A stretch of DNA of 64,000 nucleotides from Anisus vortex. Its lineage: Eukaryota; Mollusca; Gastropoda; Planorbidae. The DNA is taken from NCBI GenBank assembly GCA_949126835.1, contig OX421506.1:16498447-16562446 (forward strand), read 5' to 3'. The translations under genes were made by a program, and so were the position numbers. This document shows, piece after piece, positions 21,691 through 33,598 of this stretch (position 1 is its first letter; each line of letters starts with the position of its first letter). The notes beneath the pieces were generated by a model. It made no database searches and was not told the DNA's origin. It was given only the letters and a program-made list of their open reading frames with translations.

Positions 21691-23379
21691 TACTGTGGAG
21701 ACGCCGTCAGGACCGGTGAAAAAGTCGACAATTTAACTACATGTACAATTTTTTAACATCACAGACACGAGTTACACAAAGATGACAGAGTTTCAATTGA
21801 GGTATAGTCCAGCCCTTTAGTAAAGGCTTCAAAGCCAGCACAGAATGGGGCAGTGATGGAGGTCTGGTCCACTGAGTTCCACTGTCCAATGGCTGACTGA
21901 AAAAAAAATATTTGTAGATGTCGGTGCGTGTGTGGGGGACATGCAGTTTGAGCCGATGACCTCGGGTAGAGCGGGACACCTGTTGGATGCGACATGGCTT
22001 TGTCGACATTTCCAGGGACGTTTTTTTTGTCCTTATACGTTTATATGTGTGTGTATGTCCATGTGTACAACCATATTAAAGACATCACTCATACACCGAG
22101 CATGCCAATTATAATAGCAAGAATATAAACTAAAATCAACAGAAAGATTGTTGGTGCACATTTATAAATCAAGACACGATTGGTAACTGATTCTAAAAGA
22201 ATAATAAAAGTATCGCTATTGTTACGACCACAATCCCCATGTGGTCAGAGCCTTGTAAATGTTGTTGATAATTCTCGTTCGTCCTATGGTAGACTTTGGT
22301 TATTATTACTTATATTTCAGTATTACACGAACTCCTTATTGTCCTGGGCACAAACTCAGGATTTGCGTTCAAACAGTTCCTTTCCTTGACGTTGTAGTTG
22401 TATATAAATATAAATTATTATGTTGTAAACAATGAAACAAAAATAGTAACTTGACGAGGAAGCTTCAGTGTAAATGTTGTTGATAATTTAATTCAGGTGA
22501 TATGTGCAGATATATACAATATGAAGATTATACACAGTTAGAATAAAATAGTGCCAACACAAGCGTCCAATCTGTACAAAACTCTGTACTAACTAGCTGT
22601 CTGGCCTTAAATACTAGCGGAAGAGAGCGGGGAACAAACCTATTACTATGAGGGGTGAAAATAATGGTATCATTACAAAACTCATAATAAAAATGAAAGT
22701 TTTAACATAAACTCCCCTGTACGAGAAATAATAGACTATTCTTAGCCATTCCGAGAATTTGAGGTCGGCGCGAGAGTGGATTATTAGAACAGGCCCAGCA
22801 CCGCCCACAAAACTCGCGTTGGAGAGAGAGAGAAAGGAAATAAGTAATGTGTGTTCCAGCATTTGGAACCACCAATATGTGACACTATGTTTAAATGCAT
22901 GTATTTACTATTTCTTTATGCAACACATACGACACCATTATTTAATCATCTCTTGACTTGTCTCTGATCAAAAACCCAGCCCTAGTTTGCATTTCTTTAA
23001 ACCGTTGTGCGCTTTTAACTCCCCCGATCACTTCTCCTCTCTCCATGAATCTCTTACTCTATTGCATTCAAATCTAATATCCTCTCCTCTTACATCCTCC
23101 TCTAGTTCTCTAATGTTTTTTTTTTACTCAAACCCTTTATTGAGTTTGAAATTGACAAGAAAAGGTTCAAACATTACTTGATCTTTACTGGAAACAATAG
23201 AAAAAAAGCAATGAAATATTTCTCTAATTGACGAGACTCAAATGGATTGATATTCATTCAAGATAGACAACTTTTAAATTTAGGGAATACTGTTTTTATA
23301 CCTCATCAAGTGTGACTTGTTGGGTCTTTTTATAAACTTAAATATATCGTGCTCTTTTTGATTAAATACACATTGACGA
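21691..23379. other. Intergenic, no gene supported
   Basis: A minus-strand frame at 21759-21995 (WNSVDQTSITAPFCAGFEAF) looks protein-like but has no recognised family and lies open in two overlapping frames. The remainder shows nothing. Confidence 0.4.
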
Positions 23380-23745
23380 CTTTTAAATTGTGCTGATAGC
23401 ATGGAGATGGTTGGGTGTAATGTCGTTAAGGGGGCCTGGATCCAGGATGTGACAATTCCATAGAATATTCCCAGAACTAAATGGCACAACTGAGTGTCAT
23501 AACCATTTGGAGAACTCCTGGGATGGCGGAGATTAGCCCATAGGCCAGCCCCACCTCAGCACAACTCAGCTCAGATTCAATGCAGCCGCTCACAGATGCT
23601 GGCCGCAGAACCGAAAACTCTCATAAACTGTGGGGTTTGAAAAAAAAAAGCCTCAAAGGAAAACCCAGAATAACTATGCCAGTGTTTCTGACATTGACTG
23701 CAAGAGAGCAAACTGCTATGCAGACTGGCTAATAGAAGAAGAAAA
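23380..23745 (+). mobile_element. Probable LINE C-terminal fragment
   Basis: One + frame reads cysteine- and basic-rich text (PAPPQHNSAQIQCSR, then KKKPQRKTQNNYASVSDIDC) and ends in AAGAAGAAGAA, as at the 3' tail of other LINE fragments in this window. GC-richer than its flanks. Confidence 0.4.
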
Positions 23746-26240
23746 AAGAAGGCAGCAAGTTAAATTGTTAAAAGCCTAAATGGTAATGTAACTTTGCCAA
23801 TTTGTCATTTAGTTCAGTTAATTTTCATGGACTCATTTCCGGAAAGTGTTAAAATCAAAAGTAAATATGTATATTTTATGTATGTCAGTGTCACATCAGC
23901 CATCTTACTACGTAAATCTTATCTATATATATATGAGCCTGCATTTTTCAGACAAATTTAAGTTATTTAACACTCATTGTATATATAGCTCAGTGGCATA
24001 GTGGTCCGACTGTTGCACACTACTGTTCTAAGTACTTTAATATAGGCATTTTGTCATTGAAACGATGAAACCTTGAAAAAAACACAAAATTATTATGTAA
24101 AAATTAAAGTCAAATAAACTAATCTAATAACGATTTTAATAGATATTTTGCTTAATAATGTCTTATTATTTCAAACTAATGGAAGAACAATTAAAAACAA
24201 GTTTACATATATCAGACTTCAGAAATAATAATAAAATTAAATTCTAATTAGAAACTGTTTTTTAACAATATAAATATTTGAATGACTCAGTGTTTATTAT
24301 TTAAGAAAAAACAACAACATTAGAAAACAGCGTATCAGACTAAAGGTTCAATACATATTGATGTCCTTACCCTAACTACAAATGTAAGTCTATAATAAGT
24401 AAATTATTATACTGATAATGCAATTAGAAACATTTAAACAAAATATTTAGGGCAAAACAATTTGCATCAAAAACTAAAAACGTTATTTAAAATTTTATTT
24501 GTGTATGAATTTGTGATGATTTTATTGATGAAGATGTCTTTACACTTGATGTTTTGTAGATCTGCAACATTCTATATCAAAAATGAAATAGAACATGTAA
24601 TAAATTTCAAGCATAGTAAAACAGTAGTTTGATATAAATGCAAAAGTAGCCCAAAATGTATGTAATAATATATTTAATATTTTTTTTTATACTGATACAG
24701 TTCTTGAAGCGCAGCTGAAGAGTTTTAATAATGCATCTAGACCTACATCTTGTATTGTCAACGAATATGTATTATAATGCCTCACATTTTTGCGTCTTGG
24801 TTCAGTAGACCTACTTAGCAGTAGCCTCGAATCAGCCACATACCCTAGCCTGTAGAGCATTTGCATTCACGTGACAAAAACACGTGCTGTTTCTTTACTT
24901 TGTCTAGTGGTGACAATTGGCAGCCGTATTACTATAGGCTTGAGAAGGTTTTATTTTTCAATATCATCATTTGAACAATAAGACGGAAAAATTATTATAT
25001 AAAACACTGTCATGCGATGAAAATTAACATTCAATGCTAAAATGTACATCATTAAAAATCAATGGAGTAGGTTCTGTAAGTGTATTTAATATTTAATATT
25101 TAATATTTAAGTGAAGATGTCGATTGTCGAAAGTTAGCTTAGTAACTTACTATCTAAAACTAAAAGTAAAGCGTAAGACCGACTGTGCAATGTTTTACAA
25201 GAGCTATTGAAAAACTATAAAAGCCTCAAATCATGTTTACTTCGTGGAAAAACTACTATAGCTTGGACTAGACACAGTTAATTATCAAGATTTATGTAAA
25301 CAAATTCCTTATAATTTGCGTGTAAAATAGACATGTTAAATAACAATGTTTATGAACATAATCACCATCATGGCTGATATTTACTTAGTTACGTCATCTA
25401 AAAACCTAAGCCCCGCCTATTGCAAATGTTCTATTTAGATAGTGTCATTTAACTAAACGCTTTCAATATGCAAAGACAAGAACTTAGCACTCAGCACCTA
25501 AATCAGGTCAATGAGCTTGTCAAGGGAAACACCAGAAAAAAAAAAAAGGGGGGGGGGAATAGAGTGTTTGTGCAAAGGCGAAGTCATGAGGAATGCTGAA
25601 AAGGGTCAAGCCCCCTTGAAATAAAACAAAATCTATTTTTTATATATTTTTGTACTAAATTCGCACAAAAAATGAATATTGTTAGTCACGCGAACGTTCA
25701 GCCCACCCTGGAAGAATGTCTGGCTTCGCCCCTGTGTGTATGGGAAGAACGAATTGTGGAAGTTGTGTGAGTTTGAGTAGGGGAAATAGTGCACGGAAGA
25801 AGGGCAAGGGAAGGTTTGTTCCGATTTATAAAATAATATATTTTCGCTAACTACTAATAGTTGAAACGTTAAAATAAGGTCCATTTGAGAGACCTATTTC
25901 AGAATTTCAAAGTTTTAATTTCTAATTTTCCGGAAACAAAATTGTTTGAGGTAAAATGTATAATTATCAGAGGCTTAGGCAGGACTGCCAGGTGGGGATG
26001 GCAAATAGTACAATAGGAGAGCTTAGTGGGACAGGGAAGGCGACAACGTATAAAGTGCGAGGTGTGTGTTTCGGGGGATGAAAAGACTGTGATGCAAGTG
26101 GGAATAACCTATTGAATTACAGGTACTCAGGTAGGCTTATAACCTCCCCTGTCTTTTATAAAACTTTCTGTTGTGACAAACAAGTTCAAAGTGTTTAATA
26201 AATGTGTGGTTTTGCGCAATGCAAACATTACTTATAGTAT
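23746..26240. other. Intergenic, nothing recognised
   Basis: AT-rich. It has a short poly-A/poly-G run near 25538-25557 and a (TATTTAA)n run near 25085, but no exon, SINE or LINE signature I can support. Confidence 0.5.
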
Positions 26241-27570
26241 TGTTATGAAACGGAGATTCATAATAATTACCTTTATTAAATTCTAGTATTAATAATTGCG
26301 AATCGCGAATCTAACGTTGGGAGAATAATTATTACTAAACATTTACACCGGAAGAGACGCTATTTTAAGAATCTTCTAGAAGCATTTTAATTCGATTTGT
26401 AAAGTCTCGTTAATAATCGATAAGAACGATACAATGTCATTTACCTTAAGTAATCGTGTTGTTTACAAAATATGCTTAAAACAATTACGATACGCCCAAA
26501 CTGTTAAACTATAAAAGGAACAACCGCGTTCAATCTACCCCTTTTCGATCTATCGCCTTTTTCAATACAGTTAGGCGTATGACGCTGTCTGTTAATAAGT
26601 CACTTCGTGCATGTGCTCTGAATCTGCCTTGTTTGCTCAACTACCTCAACCTAATAATGTAAATTCTAAATATAAGGTTTGGAATGTGTTTCTTATATAT
26701 TTCAATTTATTATTTGGACAAGGATTCCATACATACACATATTGAAATGCATGTTAAATGGATCTAAGCCATACTCTTGTTTATATCAATTATGGAACTG
26801 TAGCCTATTGTACAAATATGTGAATATCAGAAACTGAAAAACAATTCAGTACTTTCATTATTAAAGTTTAAAAGTATTTACAACTGAATTATTATCTCAG
26901 TCCTTTCCTTGTGAATTATTTTACATGTGTGGTCTTAGAAACTATAATTACTGATAGTAATCATATTATATACAAGACAAGTAAAATATACAACCAACTT
27001 GAGCTGATAAATATATACCAGGAAACAAGATGAATTACACTTATACACTATTGTTGCATAACAGATGTCAAAAGGATATACAACTTTGGGCATACTCATA
27101 CTCTAGACTATAACAACCACAATAACTACAACAACAGTAATTCAACTCATACTAAGTTCATGAGATAAACATCAACTACTTACTAATTCTGTCATAAGAA
27201 GAACGGTTAATAAATATACTGAACATTGAAACAACAGCACAATTGAGCTGGAATTCATATTTATTAAGGGGGGCTCGGAGTCAAAATACAAGAATAACAT
27301 TCTTAATACAGATTAGTATGTCATCTAAAATAAATATAATGGACAATATAATGAACTGACTTGATCAGGTATAATAAATAAATTATAACTTGGCGGACAT
27401 GAAAAGTGTTGGATGACCACTAGTGTTTGCTGAAACAACATCTCATAGCTGATTAGGTAAGCCCATTACTTACTACGTTGATAGTCAGTGGTGTTGAATA
27501 CACGGACAGTAATTACGAGAACGAAATAACTGTTGGTTTCTGTTCGAAGGAATTGTGTCACGTAATAAAA
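26241..27570 (+). repeat. 5' LTR (about 1330 bp)
   Basis: Starts TGTTATGAAACGG. It contains TATAAAAGG at 26510 (promoter) and ends in GTCACGTAATAAAA, which holds an AATAAA-type signal. Identity with the 3' LTR extends six further bases (TGGTTA), so the right boundary is uncertain by six bases. Confidence 0.92.
26510..26518 (+). promoter_or_regulatory. TATA box of the 5' LTR
   Basis: TATAAAAGG, 269 bases into the LTR; the identical box in the 3' LTR starts at 33868. Confidence 0.65.
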
Positions 27571-27590
27571 TGGTTAGCTCGTTCGTGATC
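27571..27590 (+). promoter_or_regulatory. tRNA primer binding site
   Basis: TGGTTAGCTCGTTCGTGATC directly follows the LTR. Its reverse complement splits as GATC, ACGAA, CGAGCTA, A, CCA, which is exactly the end of a T-loop, T-stem strand, 7-nt acceptor strand, discriminator base and CCA. I could not assign the tRNA. Confidence 0.7.
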
Positions 27591-27908
27591 TGTATGATGT
27601 AACAAAGTGTGAATTCACAATAATACAATAATTCAGGAATATATAAGAACTTTTTACAACTGTGTTATACATCTTGATTATACAAGTTAAGTTTATCAGA
27701 ATTTTTGCTTGAAGGTTATGAACAGTATTCAATCTGCATTCAATCTGTATTGATTCATATCTCACATATTCATAAATTATTTTTGATGTTAAATTGACTG
27801 TGATTAATTCACCATTATAGTAATTTCAAGGACAATAACTAGTGAAATTTTATGGACTAAGTAAGTGGTAATCTTATCATCATTATTATATTAAATAATA
27901 TTTTTAAT

Positions 27909-29705
27909 ATGGATACAGAAGGTGCCAGTAATTTTACATTGGATCCAACAATTTTTACACTGACTGTTGATCAACTTAGCAGAATGTCTATGTCACAACT
28001 AAAAGACATTGCTAAATCCTTGAGTATTAATATCATAGAATTAAGACCATCAAAAACTAAAATGATTAAAGAGATAACAGAAGGTTTAAAACAACAAGGT
28101 TCAACAATAGAGGAAGTAACTGCTAATAGTGGAAATGACTCGGAAGATGACTTGAATTTCTCAGATACCCAGAGAATAATGGGAAATGCCAACCATGAAT
28201 TTAATTCAGGTACATTAAGTGAAGAACTGAGGTTCAAACTTGAACTGAAGAAAATGGAAATAGAAATGGAAAGAGAAGATAGAAGATTGAAAATAGAAAT
28301 GGAAAGAGAAGTAGCTAAAGAAAAGATAGCAAGCTTAGAAAGGATTGAAATAGCTAAGTCTCGCACCTCAAATAATTCAACTGCAAGCTCCATAATAGAT
28401 CCTGAGTTGTATAAATTTAAAAAGCATATACCAACTCTAGATGACAACTTTGTGGAAGACTTCTTTATGATGTTTGAGCAGAATGCTATTGATTATCAAT
28501 TCCCGGAAGGAAAGAAGGCTATTCTTTTACGCTCTGCGTTAAACAAGGGGAAAGCATTAGATGTAGTACTGAGTTTAACACAAGAGGAACTGTACGACTA
28601 CGATTTGATTAAGAACAGGGTCTTGTTAAGTTTTGCTTTAACTCCGGAAAGGTACAGGAAAGTGTTTAGAGAATCGAAGAAGGAACATGAACAATCGCAT
28701 GTAGATTTCTTGAGGCAAAAGAAGAAACATTTCGAAAGATGGGTCAGGTCTAAGAATGTAGACAAGGACTATGAGAAATTGGCAAATCTAATCTTAATGG
28801 AGGAATTTAACAACAATGTTAGATCAGATGTCAGGATACACCTAGCAGACCGTAATATTGAACAAGTTGAAGAAGCCGCTGTGAAGGCAGACGAATATTT
28901 AGTAATTCATACCAGCGTTAGATTTTCTACCTTTGATAAAAATAAACAAATTGATAAGAAACAATCAAATCCAGTTGAGTATAATAAAAACAGGCACAAA
29001 GATCAGAGCAAAGAAAGTTTAATGAATTCCAAACCCGTTTGTAACCACTGTAAGAAAGTTGGTCATACAAGGGAAAAGTGTTTTCTATTGAACAAGAATA
29101 TAGATAAGAAAAACAGTAAGGTTATTCTATCTTATGCAGCAGTGACTGAAAGGAAAAGTGGCAAGAATGTGAGTAAAGAGGTTAAATCACAAACAAAGGA
29201 ACTAGGTAATAGTACAAATGAACTGTCTAGAAACCAGTATCCAAATAAATTGAAGCCAGGAAAAGTTTCTACAGTGACAACCATGGTATTCAATAATTCA
29301 AATCTGAGTTGTGATAAGAACACTACAGATGAAATATTAGTGAGTGAAAAACCTACCTCTCACAAAGAAAACTTGGACAAAAGTCAAGAAGCTACTATGA
29401 AGCCAAGTAATTGTTTACCTTTCATTAATGAGGGTATAGTGTCATCAAATATAAACGGTGTCACTAAAGAGAAGAGAATAAAGATACTTCGCGACACAGG
29501 AGCTGAGGTCTCTCTCTTATTAAATAACACTGTACCAACGTCACAATTGACTTATACTGGGCAAGATGTTATTATACAAGGTGTGGTCAGGAAAAATGTA
29601 AAATGTCCTCTACATCAAGTTCAATTGAAGAGTGACTACTTCAATGGGACCATTGTTGTGGCTATTTGTAAAACTCTCCCACATGAAAATATATCACTCA
29701 TTTAG
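27909..29705 (+). CDS. Gag and protease part of the retrotransposon polyprotein
   Basis: 598 codons from the first ATG to an in-frame TAG. Residues about 18-66 form a SAP-like segment (LTVDQLSRMSMSQLKDIAKS). A charged coiled coil covers about 103-150. A capsid-like region follows at about 165-330, with a SCAN-like pattern (YRKVFRESKKE, LANLILMEEFNNNV, VEEAAVKADEYL). A CCHC zinc knuckle sits at 378-391 (CNHCKKVGHTREKC) and the protease active site at 529-537 (DTGAEVSLL). The SCAN domain of vertebrate zinc-finger proteins is known to derive from Gmr1-like Gag, so this capsid is informative. The TAG falls inside the last conserved block of the protease, just before GND. Confidence 0.88.
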   Translation: MDTEGASNFTLDPTIFTLTVDQLSRMSMSQLKDIAKSLSINIIELRPSKTKMIKEITEGLKQQGSTIEEVTANSGNDSEDDLNFSDTQRIMGNANHEFNSGTLSEELRFKLELKKMEIEMEREDRRLKIEMEREVAKEKIASLERIEIAKSRTSNNSTASSIIDPELYKFKKHIPTLDDNFVEDFFMMFEQNAIDYQFPEGKKAILLRSALNKGKALDVVLSLTQEELYDYDLIKNRVLLSFALTPERYRKVFRESKKEHEQSHVDFLRQKKKHFERWVRSKNVDKDYEKLANLILMEEFNNNVRSDVRIHLADRNIEQVEEAAVKADEYLVIHTSVRFSTFDKNKQIDKKQSNPVEYNKNRHKDQSKESLMNSKPVCNHCKKVGHTREKCFLLNKNIDKKNSKVILSYAAVTERKSGKNVSKEVKSQTKELGNSTNELSRNQYPNKLKPGKVSTVTTMVFNNSNLSCDKNTTDEILVSEKPTSHKENLDKSQEATMKPSNCLPFINEGIVSSNINGVTKEKRIKILRDTGAEVSLLLNNTVPTSQLTYTGQDVIIQGVVRKNVKCPLHQVQLKSDYFNGTIVVAICKTLPHENISLI

Positions 29706-32312
29706 GGAAATGATATAGCTGGAAATGTTGTACATTCCATAACCAGTAATCAACAAAACCTTAAGAAAAGTGGATGCATAACTAAGCCAATATGTATTGT
29801 CACTCGAGGTTCAGCCCAACAACTAACTAAGCCTGATAAAACCGAATTAAAACCAGAATCAGAACCAGAAGTTGACTTGAAGGCTACTTTTATGGCTGAA
29901 ATATTGAATGGTTTTTCGGATAAGACTTCAGGAAATGAAATGTCTCCAAGACAATTATTGATACAGGAACAGGATAGAGATCAGGGGATTGCTAACTTGA
30001 AAAGAAAAGCAATATCTGAAGAAGAAGCGGAAAAGAAAGGAGGTGGATACTTCATGAAAGAAGGTATACTAATGCAGAGGTGGAAAAGTAATCATGACGA
30101 TTACAAAGACAGTAATCAAATAGTAGTGCCTGAGGTATATCGAAATGATATTCTACGTTTGGCTCATGATACGCCATACGCAGGTCATTTGGGAGTAAAG
30201 AAGACTTCTCAAAGGATTCTCCCATATTTCAATTGGCCTGGAATTCATCGCAATGTTACCCGCTACTGCAAGTCATGTAAAACATGCCAAATGGTAGGAA
30301 AGCCTAACCAGACCATTCCGGCAGCGCCACTGAAACCAATACCAGCCTTTTCTGAACCGTTTAGCCATATAATGATAGATTGTGTGGGACCCCTACCAAA
30401 AACCAAGGCGGGACACCAATACTTGTTTACTATCATGTGCTCTTCAACCAGATATCCCGAAGCTATACCGTTACGATCAATCAATGCAGATAAGATATCT
30501 GATTCGTTAATCGAATTTTTCTCCAGGTATGGTCTACCTAAGTCAATACAATCTGACCAAGGTACCAACTTTACCTCCAAGCTATTCAACCAAGTTTTGA
30601 AGAAATTGAACATTAAGCACGTAACATCGACGGCTTGTCACCCGCAAAGTCAAGGTGCCCTAGAGTGTTACCACCAGACTCTAAAGACTATGCTCCGTGC
30701 ATACTGCTTTGAAAACGAAAAGGACTGGGATCGTGGCATACCTTTTGCTCTTTTCGCTACAAGAGAGGCGGTGCAGGAATCACTTGGATATAGTCCTTTT
30801 GAGCTCGTGTTCGGACATTCGGTTCGTGGACCCTTAAGACTATTGCAGGAGACATTCTTAAGTTCTGATGAACCAGTTGGACTAGTGGCTTATGTGGAAA
30901 AATTCACTGATAGAATGTACAATGCTTTTAATCATGTAAAAGTTAATCTTTCACAGGCTCAACAGAAAATGAAGAGTTACTACGATGTCAAGGCCAAGAC
31001 CAGATGCTTCCAACCAGGTGACCAAGTTCTCATGCTGACTCAATTGGCAGGACAACCCATGAGTGCTAAGTACACAGGACCTTATGAGATTTTAAAGAAA
31101 ATAAGTAATTTAACTTATCTTGTAAAAACTCATGATAGAAGGAAGACACAAAGGTTGTGCCACATCAATATGCTAAAGCCATATATTGTTAGAGATAAAC
31201 AAACTGATATTAGGCCTATAACTATTGTTAAAACAGTAGAGAAAGAAATGCCAAAATTCAAAAAGCCTATTATAACTAGCAAACTTCAAAATACTGAAGC
31301 TATTAAGAACCTAAATGATAAGTTGGCACACCTAAACCAATGTGAGCGAACTTCTATCAATGGTTTAGTTGATAACAATATGCAGTTATTCAGTGATGTT
31401 CCTAACAAAACTAATTTAGTTGCTCATGATATCATTTTGAAGGATAACGCAAAACCTATAAAACAGCATCCTTATAGAGTTAATCCGATACAACTAGAAC
31501 ACATTAGGAAAGAAGTAGATTACATGCTTGAAAATGACCTAATTATTCCTAGTACAAGTGAATGGTCATCACCATGTGTATTGGTTCCAAAGTCTGATGG
31601 TTCCATACGTTTTTGTATAGATTACAGAAAAGTTAATCAGGTCACAAAACAAGATACATATCCTATCCCTAGGATTGATGACCTTATTGACAGAGTAAGC
31701 AATGCTAAGTATGTAACTAAAATAGATTTGCTCACTGCTTATTTTCAAATACCTATGACTGATAAAGCACAGGAAATATCCACTTTCATTACTCCTGATG
31801 GGACATATAAATTTAAAGTAATGCCATTCGGGTTATCCAATGCTACATCAAGTTTTCAGAGGTTGATAAATAGTGTCATATCTGATGTTCCTCAATGTCA
31901 TGCTTATCTAGATGATATAGTTGTATATAGTGATAGCTTTAATGAACATCTAAACCAACTAACATTACTATTTCAGAAACTTACCGAAGCTAAACTCACC
32001 ATTAACTTGAACAAGTGTACCTTTTGTCGTGCAACCATTGAGTATTTAAGACATATCGTAGGTAGTGGTGCAGTAAAACCAGTAAATGCAAAGGTAAAGG
32101 CTATACAAGATTTTCCTACTCCTAAAACGCGTAAACAGTTACGTAGTTATATTGGAATGGCAGGGTATTATAGAAGGTTCTGTAAGGATTTTTCAATTGT
32201 AGCTTGTCCATTGACAAATCTTCTAAAGAAGCAAACTAAGTTTGTTTGGTCACAGGAATGTGAACATGCTTTTATGGAAATAAAAGATCTTTTGACAAAG
32301 GCACCAGTATAA
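29706..32312 (+). pseudogene. Integrase and reverse transcriptase part of pol (between two in-frame stops)
   Basis: Continues the gag frame without a shift after the TAG at 29703 and ends at a TAA at 32310. Numbering from the first ATG (29877): HHCC zinc domain H97, H104, C134, C137; integrase catalytic D168 (IMIDCVGPLP), D227 (QSDQGTNF) and E263 (GALECYHQTLK). GPY/F module at about 399-433. RT follows from about 480: PCVLVPKSDGSIRF, IDYRKVNQVT, FGLSNATSSFQ and YLDD at 677-680. All catalytic residues are intact. Integrase precedes RT, the reverse of normal Ty3/Gypsy order. Without readthrough of the upstream stop this part has no obvious way to be translated. Confidence 0.88.
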
Positions 32313-32717
32313 GTTTCACCAAACTATACTAAACCTTTTAAAATAATGGTAGATGCATGTAAACAGGGAATGGGGGCAGTAATTTCACAAGTAGGAGATG
32401 ATTCCTTGGAACATCCAATTAGTTTTTGTTCTAAGAAGTTCCTTCCATATCAGGTTAACTACAGTTGCATAGAACAGGAATTGCTAGGCCTTATCTTATC
32501 TCTGAAACATTTTGACTATTATATCCATGGTTCACAATTTCCAATTGACATTTATACAGACCATAATCCATTAGTGTTTCTCTCAAAGATTAACCAAAAT
32601 CAGAGATTATTGAGATGGAGTTTGTTTTTACAGTCCTATAACCTAAACATAGTACATGTTAAAGGAAAAAATAACATTGTTGCTGACACTTTGTCACGTG
32701 TTATGCCAGAAGACTAG
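32313..32717 (+). pseudogene. RNase H part of pol (downstream of second in-frame stop)
   Basis: Same frame as the RT. Reads VSPNYTKPF before an ATG at 32346, then MVDACKQGMGAVIS, SCIEQELLGLILSLKHF, IYTDHNPLVFL and VKGKNNIVADTLSR, the classic Ty3/Gypsy RNase H blocks with their acidic residues. The frame ends soon after ADTLSR with no integrase following, confirming that RNase H is the last pol domain here. The stop separating it from RT lies at a position where Gypsy proteins usually have a hydrophobic residue. Confidence 0.88.
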
Positions 32718-33598
32718 AATAAATACTAACCTATAGTATTTTAACCTATTGTTATATTACATGACTGATGTAACCTTATCCTATGCTGTACTAATAGCTA
32801 AATAGATTATAGAAAACAATTATGTAAATACAATACTTGCTTTATTTCATAAGAATAACTATGAATCTTAAATACTTGGTTATATTACAATGTACATTAA
32901 AATATTGTATTGATAACAAGATACTTCTTCTTGAGTAAGAATGAGAAAACCTTAGTTTATTGTTATTGAAGAGATTTAAAACTGATGATTTGAAATATTA
33001 ATTTCAATCACATTATAAATTGTATGCCATAGATATACATTGTATGTTATAATTAATTATGCTATGCTATATTACTCATTTATACCATGCATATTTCTTT
33101 ATTGATAAAGTAATGATAATCATACTAACTTTAAAGATATAGTGAAATAATTATTTTTTTTGTGTTATTAATATTATACTATTATTCAACAGATAATGAC
33201 ATTTGCAGTACCTAGAGTTACAGGAAATGTACATTATATTCTGAACAGACAACCATAGTGCTAATGTAAAGGTTTGAATTGAAAGTGCAGACATTCCACA
33301 TGCACACACACAAACTTAAATTCATACTATTAGTTGCTTGATTGATTTATAATTGATAATTCTTAATTAAGTTAAATTGATTTTAAAATTTTGCCTATTG
33401 AATTATTTTGACTATTGAATCAATTTTGTTTATGTAAAGATTGTAAAAGGATGATTCAGAGTACAAGAGCAAAACAAATTTTTCTTATTAAATTTTAACT
33501 TAAATAGTTAAAATAGATTTTTCTTGGATGTTTAAAAGAAATTCCACACATAACTATTATCTAGTGAGGAATTGTCTTTTCTTTTTGGTTCGGGCGAC
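32718..33598 (+). other. Non-coding 3' region of the retrotransposon
   Basis: AT-rich, no env-like or other frame. The bases just before the 3' LTR (TTTGGTTCGGGCGAC) are not a conventional polypurine tract; purine-rich text such as AGTGAGGAATTG lies about 30 bases further up. Confidence 0.6.

Noticed and set aside
27971..28447. 158-codon minus-strand frame opposite gag
   Set aside because: Shadow of the gag coding sequence, rich in Ser/Leu as expected from its Lys/Glu/Asp content.
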